Notes under the pieces: model-generated
The model's database searches: none
What the model was told of the DNA's origin: nothing
The model's input: only the letters and a program-made list of their open reading frames with translations
NCBI GenBank assembly: GCA_947642455.1
Contig: CANRSN010000006.1
Location: 1-64,000 of the forward strand
Source: an uncultured Clostridiaceae bacterium
GTDB lineage: Bacteria; Bacillota; Clostridia; TANB77; CAG-508
Length of the DNA stretch: 64,000 nt
Reading direction: 5' to 3'
In this document: piece by piece, positions 55,375 through 64,000 of the stretch
Position numbering within the stretch: position 1 is the first letter of the stretch
Layout: each line of letters starts with the position of its first letter
Made by a program: the position numbers and the translations under genes

Positions 55375-57144
55375 CTACTCTACTATTTTTATATGTACTT
55401 CATCTAATTGTTCTTTTGTTACTCTACTTGGTGCTCCCATTAAAACATCTCTTGCTTTTTTATTTTTCGGAAATGCTATTATTTCTCTTAAATTGTCTTC
55501 ATTTGCTATAAGCATTATCATTCTATCTACTCCTGGGGCAGCTCCTGCATGTGGTGGTGTTCCATATTGGAATGCTTTATATAATGCTCCAAATCTAGTT
55601 TCTACTTCTTTTTCATCATATCCTGCTATTTCAAATGCTTTTATCATAAGCTCTGGGTCATGATTTCTAACAGCACCTGATGCTACTTCATATCCATTAC
55701 ATACTACATCATATTGGTATGCTAATATTTCTAATGGATCTTTTGTTGTTAATGCTTCCATTCCACCTTGTGGCATTGAAAATGGATTATGGTTAAAGTC
55801 TATTTTTCCTTCTTCTTCGTTGTATTCATACATTGGGAAGTCTACTATAAAACAAAATCTGTATACATCTTTTTCTAATAGCTCTAAACATTTTCCTAGT
55901 TCTATTCTAATTAACCCAGCTATTTTCTGTGTTTTTTCTAGTTGTTCGTCTGCTATAAAGAAAACGCTGTCTCCTGTTTTTACTCCATATTTATTAAATA
56001 ATTCATTTTGTATTTGCTCTGTTATGAATTTTGCAATTCCTCCTATTGCTCCTTCTTCTGTAAATTTAACCCAGCCTAATCCTTTTGCTCCTGCTTCTTC
56101 TACTGCAAATTCTGCCATGTTGTCAAAGAATTTCCTTCCTTGTTTTGCTCCATCTTGCACTACTATTGCTTTTATTATTTTTCCTTTAAATGCGTTGAAC
56201 TCTGTTTCTTTGAAAATATTTGTTACATCTTGTATTATAAGTGGATTTCTTAAATCTGGTTTGTCTATTCCGTATTTCTCCATTGCTTCTTTATATGGTA
56301 TTTTTATAAATGGTCCTTCATCTACTTTCCAATTTGTAAATTTTTTGAATGTTGATGTAAATATTTCTTCTAATACTACAAATACATCTTCTTGTGTTGC
56401 AAAACTCATTTCAAAGTCTAATTGATAAAATTCGCCTGGTGCTCTATCTGCTCTAGGATCTTCATCTCTAAAACATGGTGCAATTTGAAAATATTTGTCA
56501 AAACCTGATACCATAAGTAATTGCTTAAATTGTTGTGGTGCTTGTGGTAAAGCATAAAACTCCCCTTGGTGTAGTCTACTTGGTACTAAAAAATCCCTTG
56601 CTCCTTCTGGTGATGAATTTGCAAGTATTGGTGTTTGTATTTCACTAAATCCTAATTCGTCCATTTTGTCTCTTAATGCTTTTAATATTTTTGAACGTAA
56701 TAAGATGTTATTATGTATTTTGTTGTTTCTTAAGTCTAAAAATCTGTATTCTAGACGTAAATCTTCTTTAACAGATGATATATCTGCTTTTTCTGAGTTT
56801 ACTTCAAATGGTAATATATTTTTACATTTTCCTAATATTTTTATACTGCTTACTTCTATTTCTATTTCTCCTGTAGGTATTTTGCTATTTTTACTTGAAC
56901 GTTCTATTACTACTCCCTCTACTGATATTACACACTCTGTTACTAAGTTTTTTGCTATTTCTTGTAATTCTTCATTATTTTCTGATATTACTATTTGTGT
57001 TATTCCAAATTGATCTCTTAAGTCTATAAATTTCATTGCTCCTAAGTTTCTTATTCTTTGTACCCAACCTGATATTTTTACTGTTTCTCCTACATTTTTT
57101 ATGTTTAACTCTCCACATGTATGGTTTCTATATATATTATCCAT
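55375..57144 (-). CDS. aspS: Aspartate--tRNA ligase
   Basis: AspRS charges tRNA-Asp. The 589 residues have the N-terminal OB anticodon-binding domain (VKISGWVQRIRNLGAMKFID), class II motif 2 (FRDEDPRADRAPGEFYQLDF), a bacterial GAD insertion and motif 3 (GAAPGVDRMIMLIANEDN). It is followed by mnmA after 12 bases. Confidence 0.97.
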   Translation of the reverse strand: MDNIYRNHTCGELNIKNVGETVKISGWVQRIRNLGAMKFIDLRDQFGITQIVISENNEELQEIAKNLVTECVISVEGVVIERSSKNSKIPTGEIEIEVSSIKILGKCKNILPFEVNSEKADISSVKEDLRLEYRFLDLRNNKIHNNILLRSKILKALRDKMDELGFSEIQTPILANSSPEGARDFLVPSRLHQGEFYALPQAPQQFKQLLMVSGFDKYFQIAPCFRDEDPRADRAPGEFYQLDFEMSFATQEDVFVVLEEIFTSTFKKFTNWKVDEGPFIKIPYKEAMEKYGIDKPDLRNPLIIQDVTNIFKETEFNAFKGKIIKAIVVQDGAKQGRKFFDNMAEFAVEEAGAKGLGWVKFTEEGAIGGIAKFITEQIQNELFNKYGVKTGDSVFFIADEQLEKTQKIAGLIRIELGKCLELLEKDVYRFCFIVDFPMYEYNEEEGKIDFNHNPFSMPQGGMEALTTKDPLEILAYQYDVVCNGYEVASGAVRNHDPELMIKAFEIAGYDEKEVETRFGALYKAFQYGTPPHAGAAPGVDRMIMLIANEDNLREIIAFPKNKKARDVLMGAPSRVTKEQLDEVHIKIVE

Positions 57145-57239
57145 TTATATACTTCCTTTCTGTTTGTTTTCTATAAAATTATACATTCTTAATGGCTAAA
57201 AGTCAAGAACAAAAGAGGTATGACGAAAATAATAAGTAC

Positions 57240-57440
57240 AATTTGTGTTACTGTTCACTCTTTAATATATGTATTAGTCTACAAACTTTATATGTATATA
57301 TTTTGCAACGATTTTGTGGGGACCTTCTTAGAAAATGTTTGAGCGATTAGCGAATTACATTTTCTTAGATGGGGAAGTGAAAAAATATATACATATAAAG
57401 TTTGTAGACGGATTAACTCGTGCAGTATGAACATTAACCA
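57240..57440. repeat. 133-bp palindromic element, copy 2, with outer arms
   Basis: The element at 57277-57409 is the reverse complement of the copy at 12695-12827. The terminal repeats are GTCTACAAACTTTATATG and complement. No ORF is present. The whole 57145-57795 spacer holds only repeats. Confidence 0.75.
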
Positions 57441-57494
57441 ATTTGTTATATTTCACAGATTAAAATCAGAAGCATATAAGTACTATAATATTTT

Positions 57495-57722
57495 TTAAGT
57501 TTCGGTATTTTTTTGATACTAAGTTTTAGTCTATATTTAATAAAATTTACACAGAATATTAATATTTATTTTTAAAAAGTTCTGCGCAGGGAAGCTCCTA
57601 TAGTAGAAGCGACCCTAGGCGATTGGCGAAGCCAGTAAAGAACTTTGAAAAAATAAATATTCATATTTGTGTATGATCTAAATTAAAGCCTAAAACTTGG
57701 TGTTAAAAAATACCGAAACTTA
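57495..57722. repeat. Nested palindromic repeat, copy 9 (type B arms, second core subtype)
   Basis: Type B outer arms (TTAAGTTTCGGTATTTTTTT and AAAAAATACCGAAACTTAAA) surround a core with CTATAGTAGAAGCGACCCTA. Still further out, ACAAATTGT-type arms (57440 and 57770) continue the pairing, so at least three nested arm layers exist here. Confidence 0.85.
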
Positions 57723-57795
57723 AATGTTATAGTACTTAAGTGAATGTTATATCCGTGAAATATGACAAATTGTACTCTTTTTAATTATTATTGAA

Positions 57796-57824
57796 TTGAC
57801 ATAATATAGAAGAAGTGTTATACT
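57796..57824 (+). promoter_or_regulatory. Sigma-A type promoter
   Basis: TTGACA (57796-57801), 17 bases and TATACT (57819-57824), upstream of the ORF starting at 57909. Confidence 0.75.
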
Positions 57825-57908
57825 ATTACTATATTTATATAATTGTGAAGGAAAAATATCCTTCATTGTACCTACAAACATTTTTTATATTAAACAGGAG
57901 GAAAACGT

Positions 57909-58960
57909 ATGTACGAAAACATCTATACCTATTGGGAACACATCAATGAAAAATCTATTTACTTACTTTTTAAACCTAATTTTCAAAAAGCACTTACTAT
58001 ATTTGATGAAAAATATAAACTCTTATCAGATGGCAAAATAATAATTAAAAACAATAGTTGTAACAACTATGTATATGTATCAAAAAATGCATCTTGGTTA
58101 TTAGAAGATGATGGTTATGGTTTTATTCTGTTTGTAACAGAAGCCACATGTAATATTTCATCTCCTTTAGGTGATGCATGGAATAAAGAATTTAATCGGA
58201 TGCTGCAAAATGCGAAAAAGGATTATTATAACAAAAAAAGAAGGAAATACGCCTATATTTTTATGATTCTGATAATGATAAATTACAAATATGTCCTATG
58301 TGTATAGATTATTGTTCCAATAAGTATGCCTATGACTTAAGAAGCTTTCACTTGGATTCGTATTGTGCAATTGATAAACGATATTCTAAACCAGATAAAA
58401 GCTGCTTTATTCTTGGAAGAATTAGAAAAACGATAGGGCTGAAAAATCCTAAATTACTGAGTTTTATTGAGCCAGTTCATACAATTGACTTGGACTTTGA
58501 AAAAGATAAGTGGGATTTTGAAAACTACACTTATAACGCAAAATTAGAAGATTTGAAGAATGTTTTACTTAGCTTATTATGCTTCTATATCTCAAAGAAG
58601 TTTGATACACTTGAGGTAATGAGAATAAGGGGTTATCTCAAAAATTATAAACTATCGCCACAAGAAGTTATTTTATATTTAAAAAATAAAATCTGGGAAA
58701 ACTTTAAAAAAGGAGATGTCAAAGAACTTAGAAAGCTTGATGAAGTTCTAAAAAAAGAGCAAGATTGTACAAATGTAAAATTTCAACTTAGATTTAATGG
58801 TGATATAGAATGTGTTCCAAACAAGAACTTTATTGTAACATTTGAAAATGGCGAATTAGATCTTGTAACAGCTAAATGGGTATATGATAATATTCACAAT
58901 TGCACAAATGCAAAGGGAAGATATCTTGGTACTTTAAGAAATACTTACAATTTTTATTAA
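57909..58960 (+). CDS. Unknown protein split by a -1 frameshift at an A7 run
   Basis: ATG at 57909 follows AGGAGG. The first frame is open to 58307, but the sense frame after about 58238 is the -1 frame (KKKEIRLYFYDSDNDKLQ, then CPMCIDYC), open to 58960. A run of seven A (58233-58239) is the likely junction; a -1 slip there gives about 350 residues with a possible zinc motif CPMCIDYC in the middle. Codon 97 is CGG in frame. This could be slippage, a homopolymer error or an early pseudogene. The family is not recognised. Confidence 0.6.
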
Positions 58961-58999
58961 TTTATGTATTAGTAGGTATGTCCTAAAATAGGAACTTAA

Positions 59000-59069
59000 A
59001 ATCAAAAAAATCTAGTGACTTCTAATGGCTAATTCAATAGCCTTGATTTCTCACTGGATTTTTTTGATT
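59000..59069. terminator. Bidirectional terminator
   Basis: AATCAAAAAAATCTAGTGA (59000-59018) pairs with TCACTGGATTTTTTTGATT (59051-59069), between convergent genes. Confidence 0.8.
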
Positions 59070-59168
59070 CTATTTTTATGAGCACATAAGAGATTGACAA
59101 TTTTATTGGTGGGCAACTTATATCTCTTTTTTCTATTTCACTATTTTTTACTCAAGCCTTATAGTATG

Positions 59169-60171
59169 CTATTTCATAGCTTCTTCTACTGCAACTGCAA
59201 CAGATACTGTACAGCCAACCATAGGGTTATTACCCATACCAATTAATCCCATCATTTCAACATGAGCTGGTACAGAAGAGCTACCTGCAAATTGTGCATC
59301 TGAGTGCATTCTTCCCATAGTATCTGTCATACCATATGAAGCTGGACCTGCTGCCATATTGTCTGGGTGAAGAGTTCTACCAGTTCCACCACCTGAAGCA
59401 ACAGAGAAATATTTTTTACCATTTTCAATTCTTTCTTTTTTATAAGTTCCTGCTACAGGATGTTGGAACCTAGTTGGATTAGTTGAATTACCTGTAATTG
59501 AAACATCAACATCTTCTAGCCACATAATAGCTACACCTTCTCTAACATCATTTGCACCATAACATCTAACTTTACTTCTTTCTCCATCTGAGTATGGAAT
59601 TTCTTCTACAACTTTTACTTTTCCTGTAAAGAAATCAAAATCTGTTTTAACATATGTAAAACCATTAATTCTTGAAATTACTTGAGCAGCATCCTTTCCA
59701 AGACCATTTAAAATAACTCTTAGAGGTTCTTTTCTTACTTTATTAGCAGATTTTGCAATACCAATTGCACCTTCTGCTGCTGCAAAACTTTCATGTCCTG
59801 CTAAAAATGCAAAACATTTTGTTTCTTCCGATAATAGCATTGATGCTAAATTTCCATGTCCTAAACCTACTTTTCTGTCGTCTGCAACAGAGCCTGGTAT
59901 ACAAAATGCTTGTAAGCCTTCTCCTATTGCTTTTGCTGCCTCATATGCTTTTGTACAACCTTTTTTTATTGCTATTGCTGCTCCGAAGTGTATATGCCCA
60001 ACATGCATTTTCAAAACAAATTGTTTGTACTCCTCTTGTTATTTCATATGGATTAAATCCTTTTTCTTTACAAATATTTAGTGCATCTTCAAAATCTTTT
60101 ATTCCGTATTTCTCCATAACTGGTTTTATTTGATTAATTCTTCTTTCATAACCTTCAAATGTTACTGCCAT
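59169..60171 (-). CDS. GGGtGRT protein, read through a +1 shift
   Basis: This conserved protein of unknown biochemistry is named for its GGGTGRT motif, visible as ASGGGTGRTLHPDN. The N-terminal part (MAVTFEGYERRINQIKPV to NACWAYTL) starts at 60171; the next zero-frame codon is CGG (59985-59983). Skipping the C at 59985 gives GAAIAIKKGCTKAYEAAK and an open frame to 59169, 333 residues in all. It follows an Fe-S scaffold-like gene, its usual partner. Confidence 0.88.
59982..59988 (-). other. Candidate +1 recoding site (CTT C GGA) in the GGGtGRT gene
   Basis: The zero-frame CGG follows CTT at codon 63; the +1 frame reads GGA and continues with the conserved protein. Confidence 0.6.
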
Positions 60172-60198
60172 AATTCTTATTCCTCCTTATTATATATA

Positions 60199-60891
60199 TT
60201 ATTCTTTTCTAGGATCAATTTTCTTAACAGCTTCATCAAATCTTCCATATTTTCCTGAAGCTTTTTCAATTGCTTCCATAGGTTCAATTCCTTTTTTAAT
60301 GTTTTCCATCATTTTTCCTAAGTTTACATATTTGTAACCAATAATTTGATCATCTTTATCTAAGCCTATTTCAACTATGTATCCCTCTGCAAGCTCTAAA
60401 TACCTAGGACCTTTTGTTAATGTAGAATAAATTGTTCCTACTTGTGAACGATGTCCTTTTCCTAAATCTTCAAGACCTGCTCCTATTGTAAGCCCTCCTT
60501 CTGAAAATGCTGATTGAGTTCTTCCATATACTATTTGTAAGAATAATTCTCTCATAGCAGTATTTATGGCATCACAAACTAAGTCTGTATTTAATGCCTC
60601 TAATATAGTTTTTCCAACTAATATTTCTCCAGCCATTGCTGCTGAATGTGTCATTCCACTACATCCTATTGTTTCTACTAAAGCCTCTTGAATAATTCCT
60701 TCTTTTACATTTAATGTTAATTTACATGCTCCTTGTTGAGGTGCACACCAACCTATACCATGTGTTAAACCTGAAATATCTTTTATTTCTTTTGCTTTAA
60801 CCCATTTCCCTTCTTCTGGAATTGGTGCTGGTCCATGGTCTACTCCCTTTGCTACTTTGCACATTTCTTCTACTTCTTTTGAATAAATCAT
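60199..60891 (-). CDS. NifU/IscU-like Fe-S cluster scaffold-type protein
   Basis: The 230 residues contain IGWCAPQQGACKLTL and ETIGCSGMTHSAAMAGEIL, the Cys-containing layout of this scaffold-like family, which travels with GGGtGRT proteins. ATG at 60891 has AGGAG 8 bases upstream; two earlier in-frame starts sit too close to it. The gene directly precedes the GGGtGRT gene. The client protein is unknown. Confidence 0.85.
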   Translation of the reverse strand: MIYSKEVEEMCKVAKGVDHGPAPIPEEGKWVKAKEIKDISGLTHGIGWCAPQQGACKLTLNVKEGIIQEALVETIGCSGMTHSAAMAGEILVGKTILEALNTDLVCDAINTAMRELFLQIVYGRTQSAFSEGGLTIGAGLEDLGKGHRSQVGTIYSTLTKGPRYLELAEGYIVEIGLDKDDQIIGYKYVNLGKMMENIKKGIEPMEAIEKASGKYGRFDEAVKKIDPRKE

Positions 60892-60992
60892 TTTCATTTC
60901 TCCTTTCAATGCTTTATATATGTTATAAAATTGAGTTACTTTTCATTTACAATTGTTAATTTACTACAAAGTTTATATGAATAGTAACAAAA

Positions 60993-61829
60993 TTAAACTT
61001 TAATATCATTTTTAACTCTATTTAATATTTGATTTTTACTACATATTTGTTCTTCTTTTGTTTCTTCTCTTCCTTTATAATATCCTAATTTTTCTAAACC
61101 TCTTTTAAAGTAATTATCTTCTCTTTCAAAGTAATATTCTCTGTTTAGAGTTTGACCAACTATCTGATTAAGTGGAATTTCTTTTGTGTATTTATTTTGT
61201 ACAAGTACAAATTCTTTAATATTTTGTGGCTTACTAATTACTTTTTGCTCTTTGTTATAATCTATAATATTATTGATTTTCTGATTATATACATTTTGCA
61301 CATCTATTTTTGTCTCACTATTTCTAAATTTCCCCTCTAATATGTACTGTTCCACCATACTTCTATCTTTTTTAGAAAATCTCTCTATTGGAATTTTTAA
61401 ATATTTGTTTTTCCAAATTATATGTCTATCATAGCTTGAATAGTGTGAACCTAATAAATTTTCATAATTGTATTCTATACTAAATTTGCAATTTTCAATA
61501 CTTATTGTTATATTACTCCATACTTCATTTTCATTTTGTTCAAATATTTCCCTTAATTCTTTAACTGTTCCATATAACTTATCTGCTAATGCAAAATATG
61601 TTATTTCATCAATATTAAATTTGTTTGGAACTTCATATACATTTATAGGGTTTTTTCTTAATACTCCTTTTGGGAAATAATAAAAAAACATCTCACCTGT
61701 TCTTAAATTATTTATTTGATCTATTACTGAAGCATATAAGTATATTTTATCCCATTTTTCAGGTATCATATAAAATAATTGTTTTTGTATTTTTGAATAC
61801 ATTTCATTTAATATTGATGCATCTAACAT
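60993..61829 (-). CDS. YezG/DUF600-like protein
   Basis: The first ~150 residues (NEMYSKIQKQLFYMIPEKWD, EMFFYYFPKG, FNIDEITYF, YSSYDRHIIWKNKYL) match the YezG immunity family that neutralises LXG toxins. The C-terminal ~125 residues are an unrelated Lys/Tyr/Asn-rich extension. No toxin gene is adjacent. It lies between gpmI and the scaffold gene on the same strand, so it may have been recruited to another role. Confidence 0.75.
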   Translation of the reverse strand: MLDASILNEMYSKIQKQLFYMIPEKWDKIYLYASVIDQINNLRTGEMFFYYFPKGVLRKNPINVYEVPNKFNIDEITYFALADKLYGTVKELREIFEQNENEVWSNITISIENCKFSIEYNYENLLGSHYSSYDRHIIWKNKYLKIPIERFSKKDRSMVEQYILEGKFRNSETKIDVQNVYNQKINNIIDYNKEQKVISKPQNIKEFVLVQNKYTKEIPLNQIVGQTLNREYYFEREDNYFKRGLEKLGYYKGREETKEEQICSKNQILNRVKNDIKV

Positions 61830-61842
61830 AAAAACTACTCCT

Positions 61843-63372
61843 TTATTTTTCTATCAAGCTTTCTCCTGTCATTTCTTCTGGTTTTTCAAGTCCCATAATA
61901 TCTAACATAGTTGGAGCTAAGTCTGCAAGTTTTCCTTGTTTTAATTTAGCATTTTCCATTCCTACTAATATTAATGGAACAGGATTTGTTGTGTGTGCTG
62001 TATGTGGGTCTCCTGTTTTATAATCTATCATTTGTTCTGCATTTCCATGGTCTGCTGTAATTATTAATATTCCATTTTGTTCTTCTACTGCTTCTACAAC
62101 TTTACCAACACATTCATCTATAGTTTCTATGGCTTTTATTGCCGCTTCTAAATTTCCTGTATGACCTACCATATCTGGGTTTGCATAATTTAGAATTATA
62201 CAGTCATACTTTTTATTATTTATTGCCTCTAATACCTTTTCGGTCACTTCATATGCACTCATTTCTGGTTTTAAGTCATATGTTTCTACTTTTGGTGAAG
62301 GCACTAATATTCTTTCTTCTCCTTTATATTGCTTTTCTTCTCCTCCATTGAAGAAAAATGTAACATGTGCATATTTTTCTGTTTCTGCAATTCTTAATTG
62401 AGTTAAACCTTTTTGTGCAATATATTCTCCAAATGTATTTTTTAATTCTGCTTTTTTAAATGCTATTTTTACATTAGGCATCGTTTCATCATAGCTTGTC
62501 ATACATACATAATATAAATTTAAAGGCTTTGTTTCAAATTCTTTAAAATCTGGATCTACTAAAGTTCTTGTAATCTCTCTTGCTCTGTCTGGTCTATAAT
62601 TGAAAAATATAACAGAATCATGTTCCCCTATTGTTGCAACTGGATTTTCTCCATTTAGTATTATTGTTGGTTCTATAAATTCATCAAAAACTTCTTTTTG
62701 ATATGAACTTTCTATTGCAGATATACTTGATGTTGCTTTTTCCCCAATTCCATTTACTAATGCATCATATGCTTTTTGTATTCTTTGCCATCTTTTATCT
62801 CTATCCATTGCATAAAATCTTCCAGAAATTGAAGCTATCTTTCCAACTCCTTTTTCTTTCATTTTTTCTTCTAGTGCTGTTATATAGCTTTCCCCTGAAG
62901 CTGGTGGAGTGTCTCTTCCATCCATAAAGCAATGTACATATACATCTTCAAAGTCTTTTCTTTTGGCTAATTCTAATAGTGCATATAAATGACGTATATG
63001 ACTATGAACACCTCCATCTGACAACAAACCTAATATATGCAATTTAGAATTGTATTTTTTACAGTTTTCTATTGCTTCTATAAATTCTGGTATACTAAAA
63101 AAGTCTCCATCTTCTATCGATTTAGTAATTCTTGTTAGCTCCTGATATACAACTCTTCCTGCTCCTATATTTGTATGTCCTACTTCTGAGTTACCCATTT
63201 GACCATCTGGAAGCCCTACATTTAGACCACTTGTATATATTTGTGTTGTTGGACATGTTTTCATTAGTTTATCGATATTAGGTGTATTACTAAGTTTTAC
63301 TGCATTTGCCTTTTCTTCACTATTTTCGCCAAAGCCATCTAATATCATTAACATTGTTAAATTATTTTTCAT
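61843..63372 (-). CDS. gpmI: 2,3-bisphosphoglycerate-independent phosphoglycerate mutase
   Basis: GpmI interconverts 3- and 2-phosphoglycerate with two Mn ions. ATG at 63372 gives 509 residues, the family length; 28 upstream in-frame residues overlapping the tpiA end are rejected. Motifs: MLMILDGFGE, GNSEVGHTNIGAGR, DGRDTPPASG, NYANPDMVGHTG, TADHGNAEQM. It follows tpiA, a normal glycolytic order. Confidence 0.97.
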   Translation of the reverse strand: MKNNLTMLMILDGFGENSEEKANAVKLSNTPNIDKLMKTCPTTQIYTSGLNVGLPDGQMGNSEVGHTNIGAGRVVYQELTRITKSIEDGDFFSIPEFIEAIENCKKYNSKLHILGLLSDGGVHSHIRHLYALLELAKRKDFEDVYVHCFMDGRDTPPASGESYITALEEKMKEKGVGKIASISGRFYAMDRDKRWQRIQKAYDALVNGIGEKATSSISAIESSYQKEVFDEFIEPTIILNGENPVATIGEHDSVIFFNYRPDRAREITRTLVDPDFKEFETKPLNLYYVCMTSYDETMPNVKIAFKKAELKNTFGEYIAQKGLTQLRIAETEKYAHVTFFFNGGEEKQYKGEERILVPSPKVETYDLKPEMSAYEVTEKVLEAINNKKYDCIILNYANPDMVGHTGNLEAAIKAIETIDECVGKVVEAVEEQNGILIITADHGNAEQMIDYKTGDPHTAHTTNPVPLILVGMENAKLKQGKLADLAPTMLDIMGLEKPEEMTGESLIEK

Positions 63373-63436
63373 TTTATTATACCTTCCCTCTACTACTGTG
63401 TAATATGGTGTTATATGCCTTTTTGAATAATAAACA

Positions 63437-64000
63437 TCAACAAGGCTTGCCTGCACTACTTACTATTTTTTCAAATTCTTCTAATTTTAAACTTGCTCCA
63501 CCTACTAATGCTCCATCTATGTCTGATGTTTCAAATAACTCTTTGCTATTTGAAGCTTTTACACTTCCACCATATTGTATTATTACTTTTTGTGCAACTT
63601 CTTCTCCATAAAGTTGTTTTATTTTATTTCTGATTTGTTTTATAGAATTATTTGCATCTTCTGATGTGGCTGTTTTTCCTGTTCCTATTGCCCATATTGG
63701 TTCATATGCTATTATTGTATTTTCTACTTCTAATTTTGTTAAACCTTCTAATGCTAGTGAAGTTTGTGTTGTTATTATTTCTTCTGCCTTTCCAGCTTCC
63801 CTTTGTTCTAAGGTTTCACCTACACACACTATTGGTTTTAATTCATGTTTAAAAGCTGCTTTTACTTTTTTATTTACTGTTTCGTCAGTTTCTGCAAAAT
63901 ACTGCCTTCTTTCTGAATGACCAATTATTACATATTCTACCCCTATAGATTTTAACATAGCTCCAGAAACTTCTCCTGTATATGCTCCATTTTCTTCCCA
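63437..64000 (-). CDS. tpiA: Triosephosphate isomerase, 5' end outside window
   Basis: TpiA interconverts dihydroxyacetone phosphate and glyceraldehyde 3-phosphate. The 187 residues present (the N-terminal quarter is outside) include [12 protein letters not shown], the catalytic Glu in [14 protein letters not shown] and the phosphate loop [13 protein letters not shown] / GALVGGASL. It is upstream of gpmI on the same strand. Confidence 0.96.
   Translation of the reverse strand, partial: WEENGAYTGEVSGAMLKSIGVEYVIIGHSERRQYFAETDETVNKKVKAAFKHELKPIVCVGETLEQREAGKAEEIITTQTSLALEGLTKLEVENTIIAYEPIWAIGTGKTATSEDANNSIKQIRNKIKQLYGEEVAQKVIIQYGGSVKASNSKELFETSDIDGALVGGASLKLEEFEKIVSSAGKPC

Noticed and set aside
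14440..57722. The repeated palindromes as a CRISPR array
   Set aside because: The copies are dispersed between genes with no regular spacers and have long self-complementary arms.
27488..59988. Explaining the six broken genes as reassignment of CGG to another amino acid
   Set aside because: A changed meaning would not restore the frame; each site needs a one-base skip, so substitution alone cannot account for them.
1..64000. Mycoplasma-type code with TGA as Trp
   Set aside because: TGA ends genes such as the peptidase at 14406, Trp is TGG in conserved places, and no in-frame TGA is needed.

Overview
The window is about 64 kb of AT-rich DNA from a low-GC, endospore-forming Firmicute, most likely an uncultured member of the Clostridia. 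The evidence is a Gram-positive-type S10/spc ribosomal operon with a zinc-ribbon S14, the sporulation genes spoVG, spoIVB and spoVM, CdaA, PrkC/PrpC with RsgA, MurT/GatD, and an OLE RNA next to its partner gene oapA. TGA is a normal stop. I found no tRNA, rRNA, CRISPR array, prophage or complete insertion sequence.

Layout. 1-649: start of a secreted Thr/Ser-rich protein that runs off the window. 902-12186 (minus): rpsJ-to-secY operon with a strong promoter, a ~235-nt structured leader, an unknown 91-residue ORF between rplB and rplW, no rpmD, and a terminator after secY. 12.3-17.3 kb: short orphan genes, a PepV-type peptidase, spoVG and murC. 17.5-31.2 kb (minus): spoIVB below a Tad-like pilus locus (cpaB, two ParA/TadZ-like proteins, tadA, a fused tadB-tadC, and seven small to large pilin-like membrane proteins, several beginning MENASKAL). 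31.6-36.8 kb: a DUF2651-like protein, truA, cdaA, rarA, ruvA. 37.2-40.8 kb: a DUF4160 pair, a membrane-anchored protein with a possibly diversified FGE/C-type-lectin-like C-terminus, and oapA. 40.8-41.4 kb: OLE RNA. 41.5-49.8 kb: rpmB, spoVM, a bactofilin-like protein, nth, rpe, rsgA, prkC, prpC, rlmN. 50-57 kb: gatD-murT, an EctB-like aminotransferase, mnmA, aspS. 57.9-64 kb: a frameshifted orphan gene, a GGGtGRT protein with its Fe-S scaffold-like partner, a YezG-like protein, gpmI and partial tpiA.

The most striking observation is that six otherwise intact conserved genes (tadA, truA, DUF4160, rsgA, prkC, GGGtGRT) are each broken by the same event: one extra C directly before a conserved GGN glycine codon, so that the zero frame meets a CGG codon and a +1 shift restores the full-length protein. 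By my reading, no other recognisable gene here has an in-frame CGG; three orphan genes do. This looks like genome-level +1 recoding at a rare or unassigned CGG codon rather than random pseudogenisation, though a systematic sequence artefact must be excluded.

The second theme is a family of nested palindromic repeats in intergenic spaces: a conserved ~70-nt GC-richer core inside AT-rich arms that differ from copy to copy yet remain self-complementary, with some sites carrying arms but no core. A second 133-bp palindromic element occurs twice in opposite orientation.
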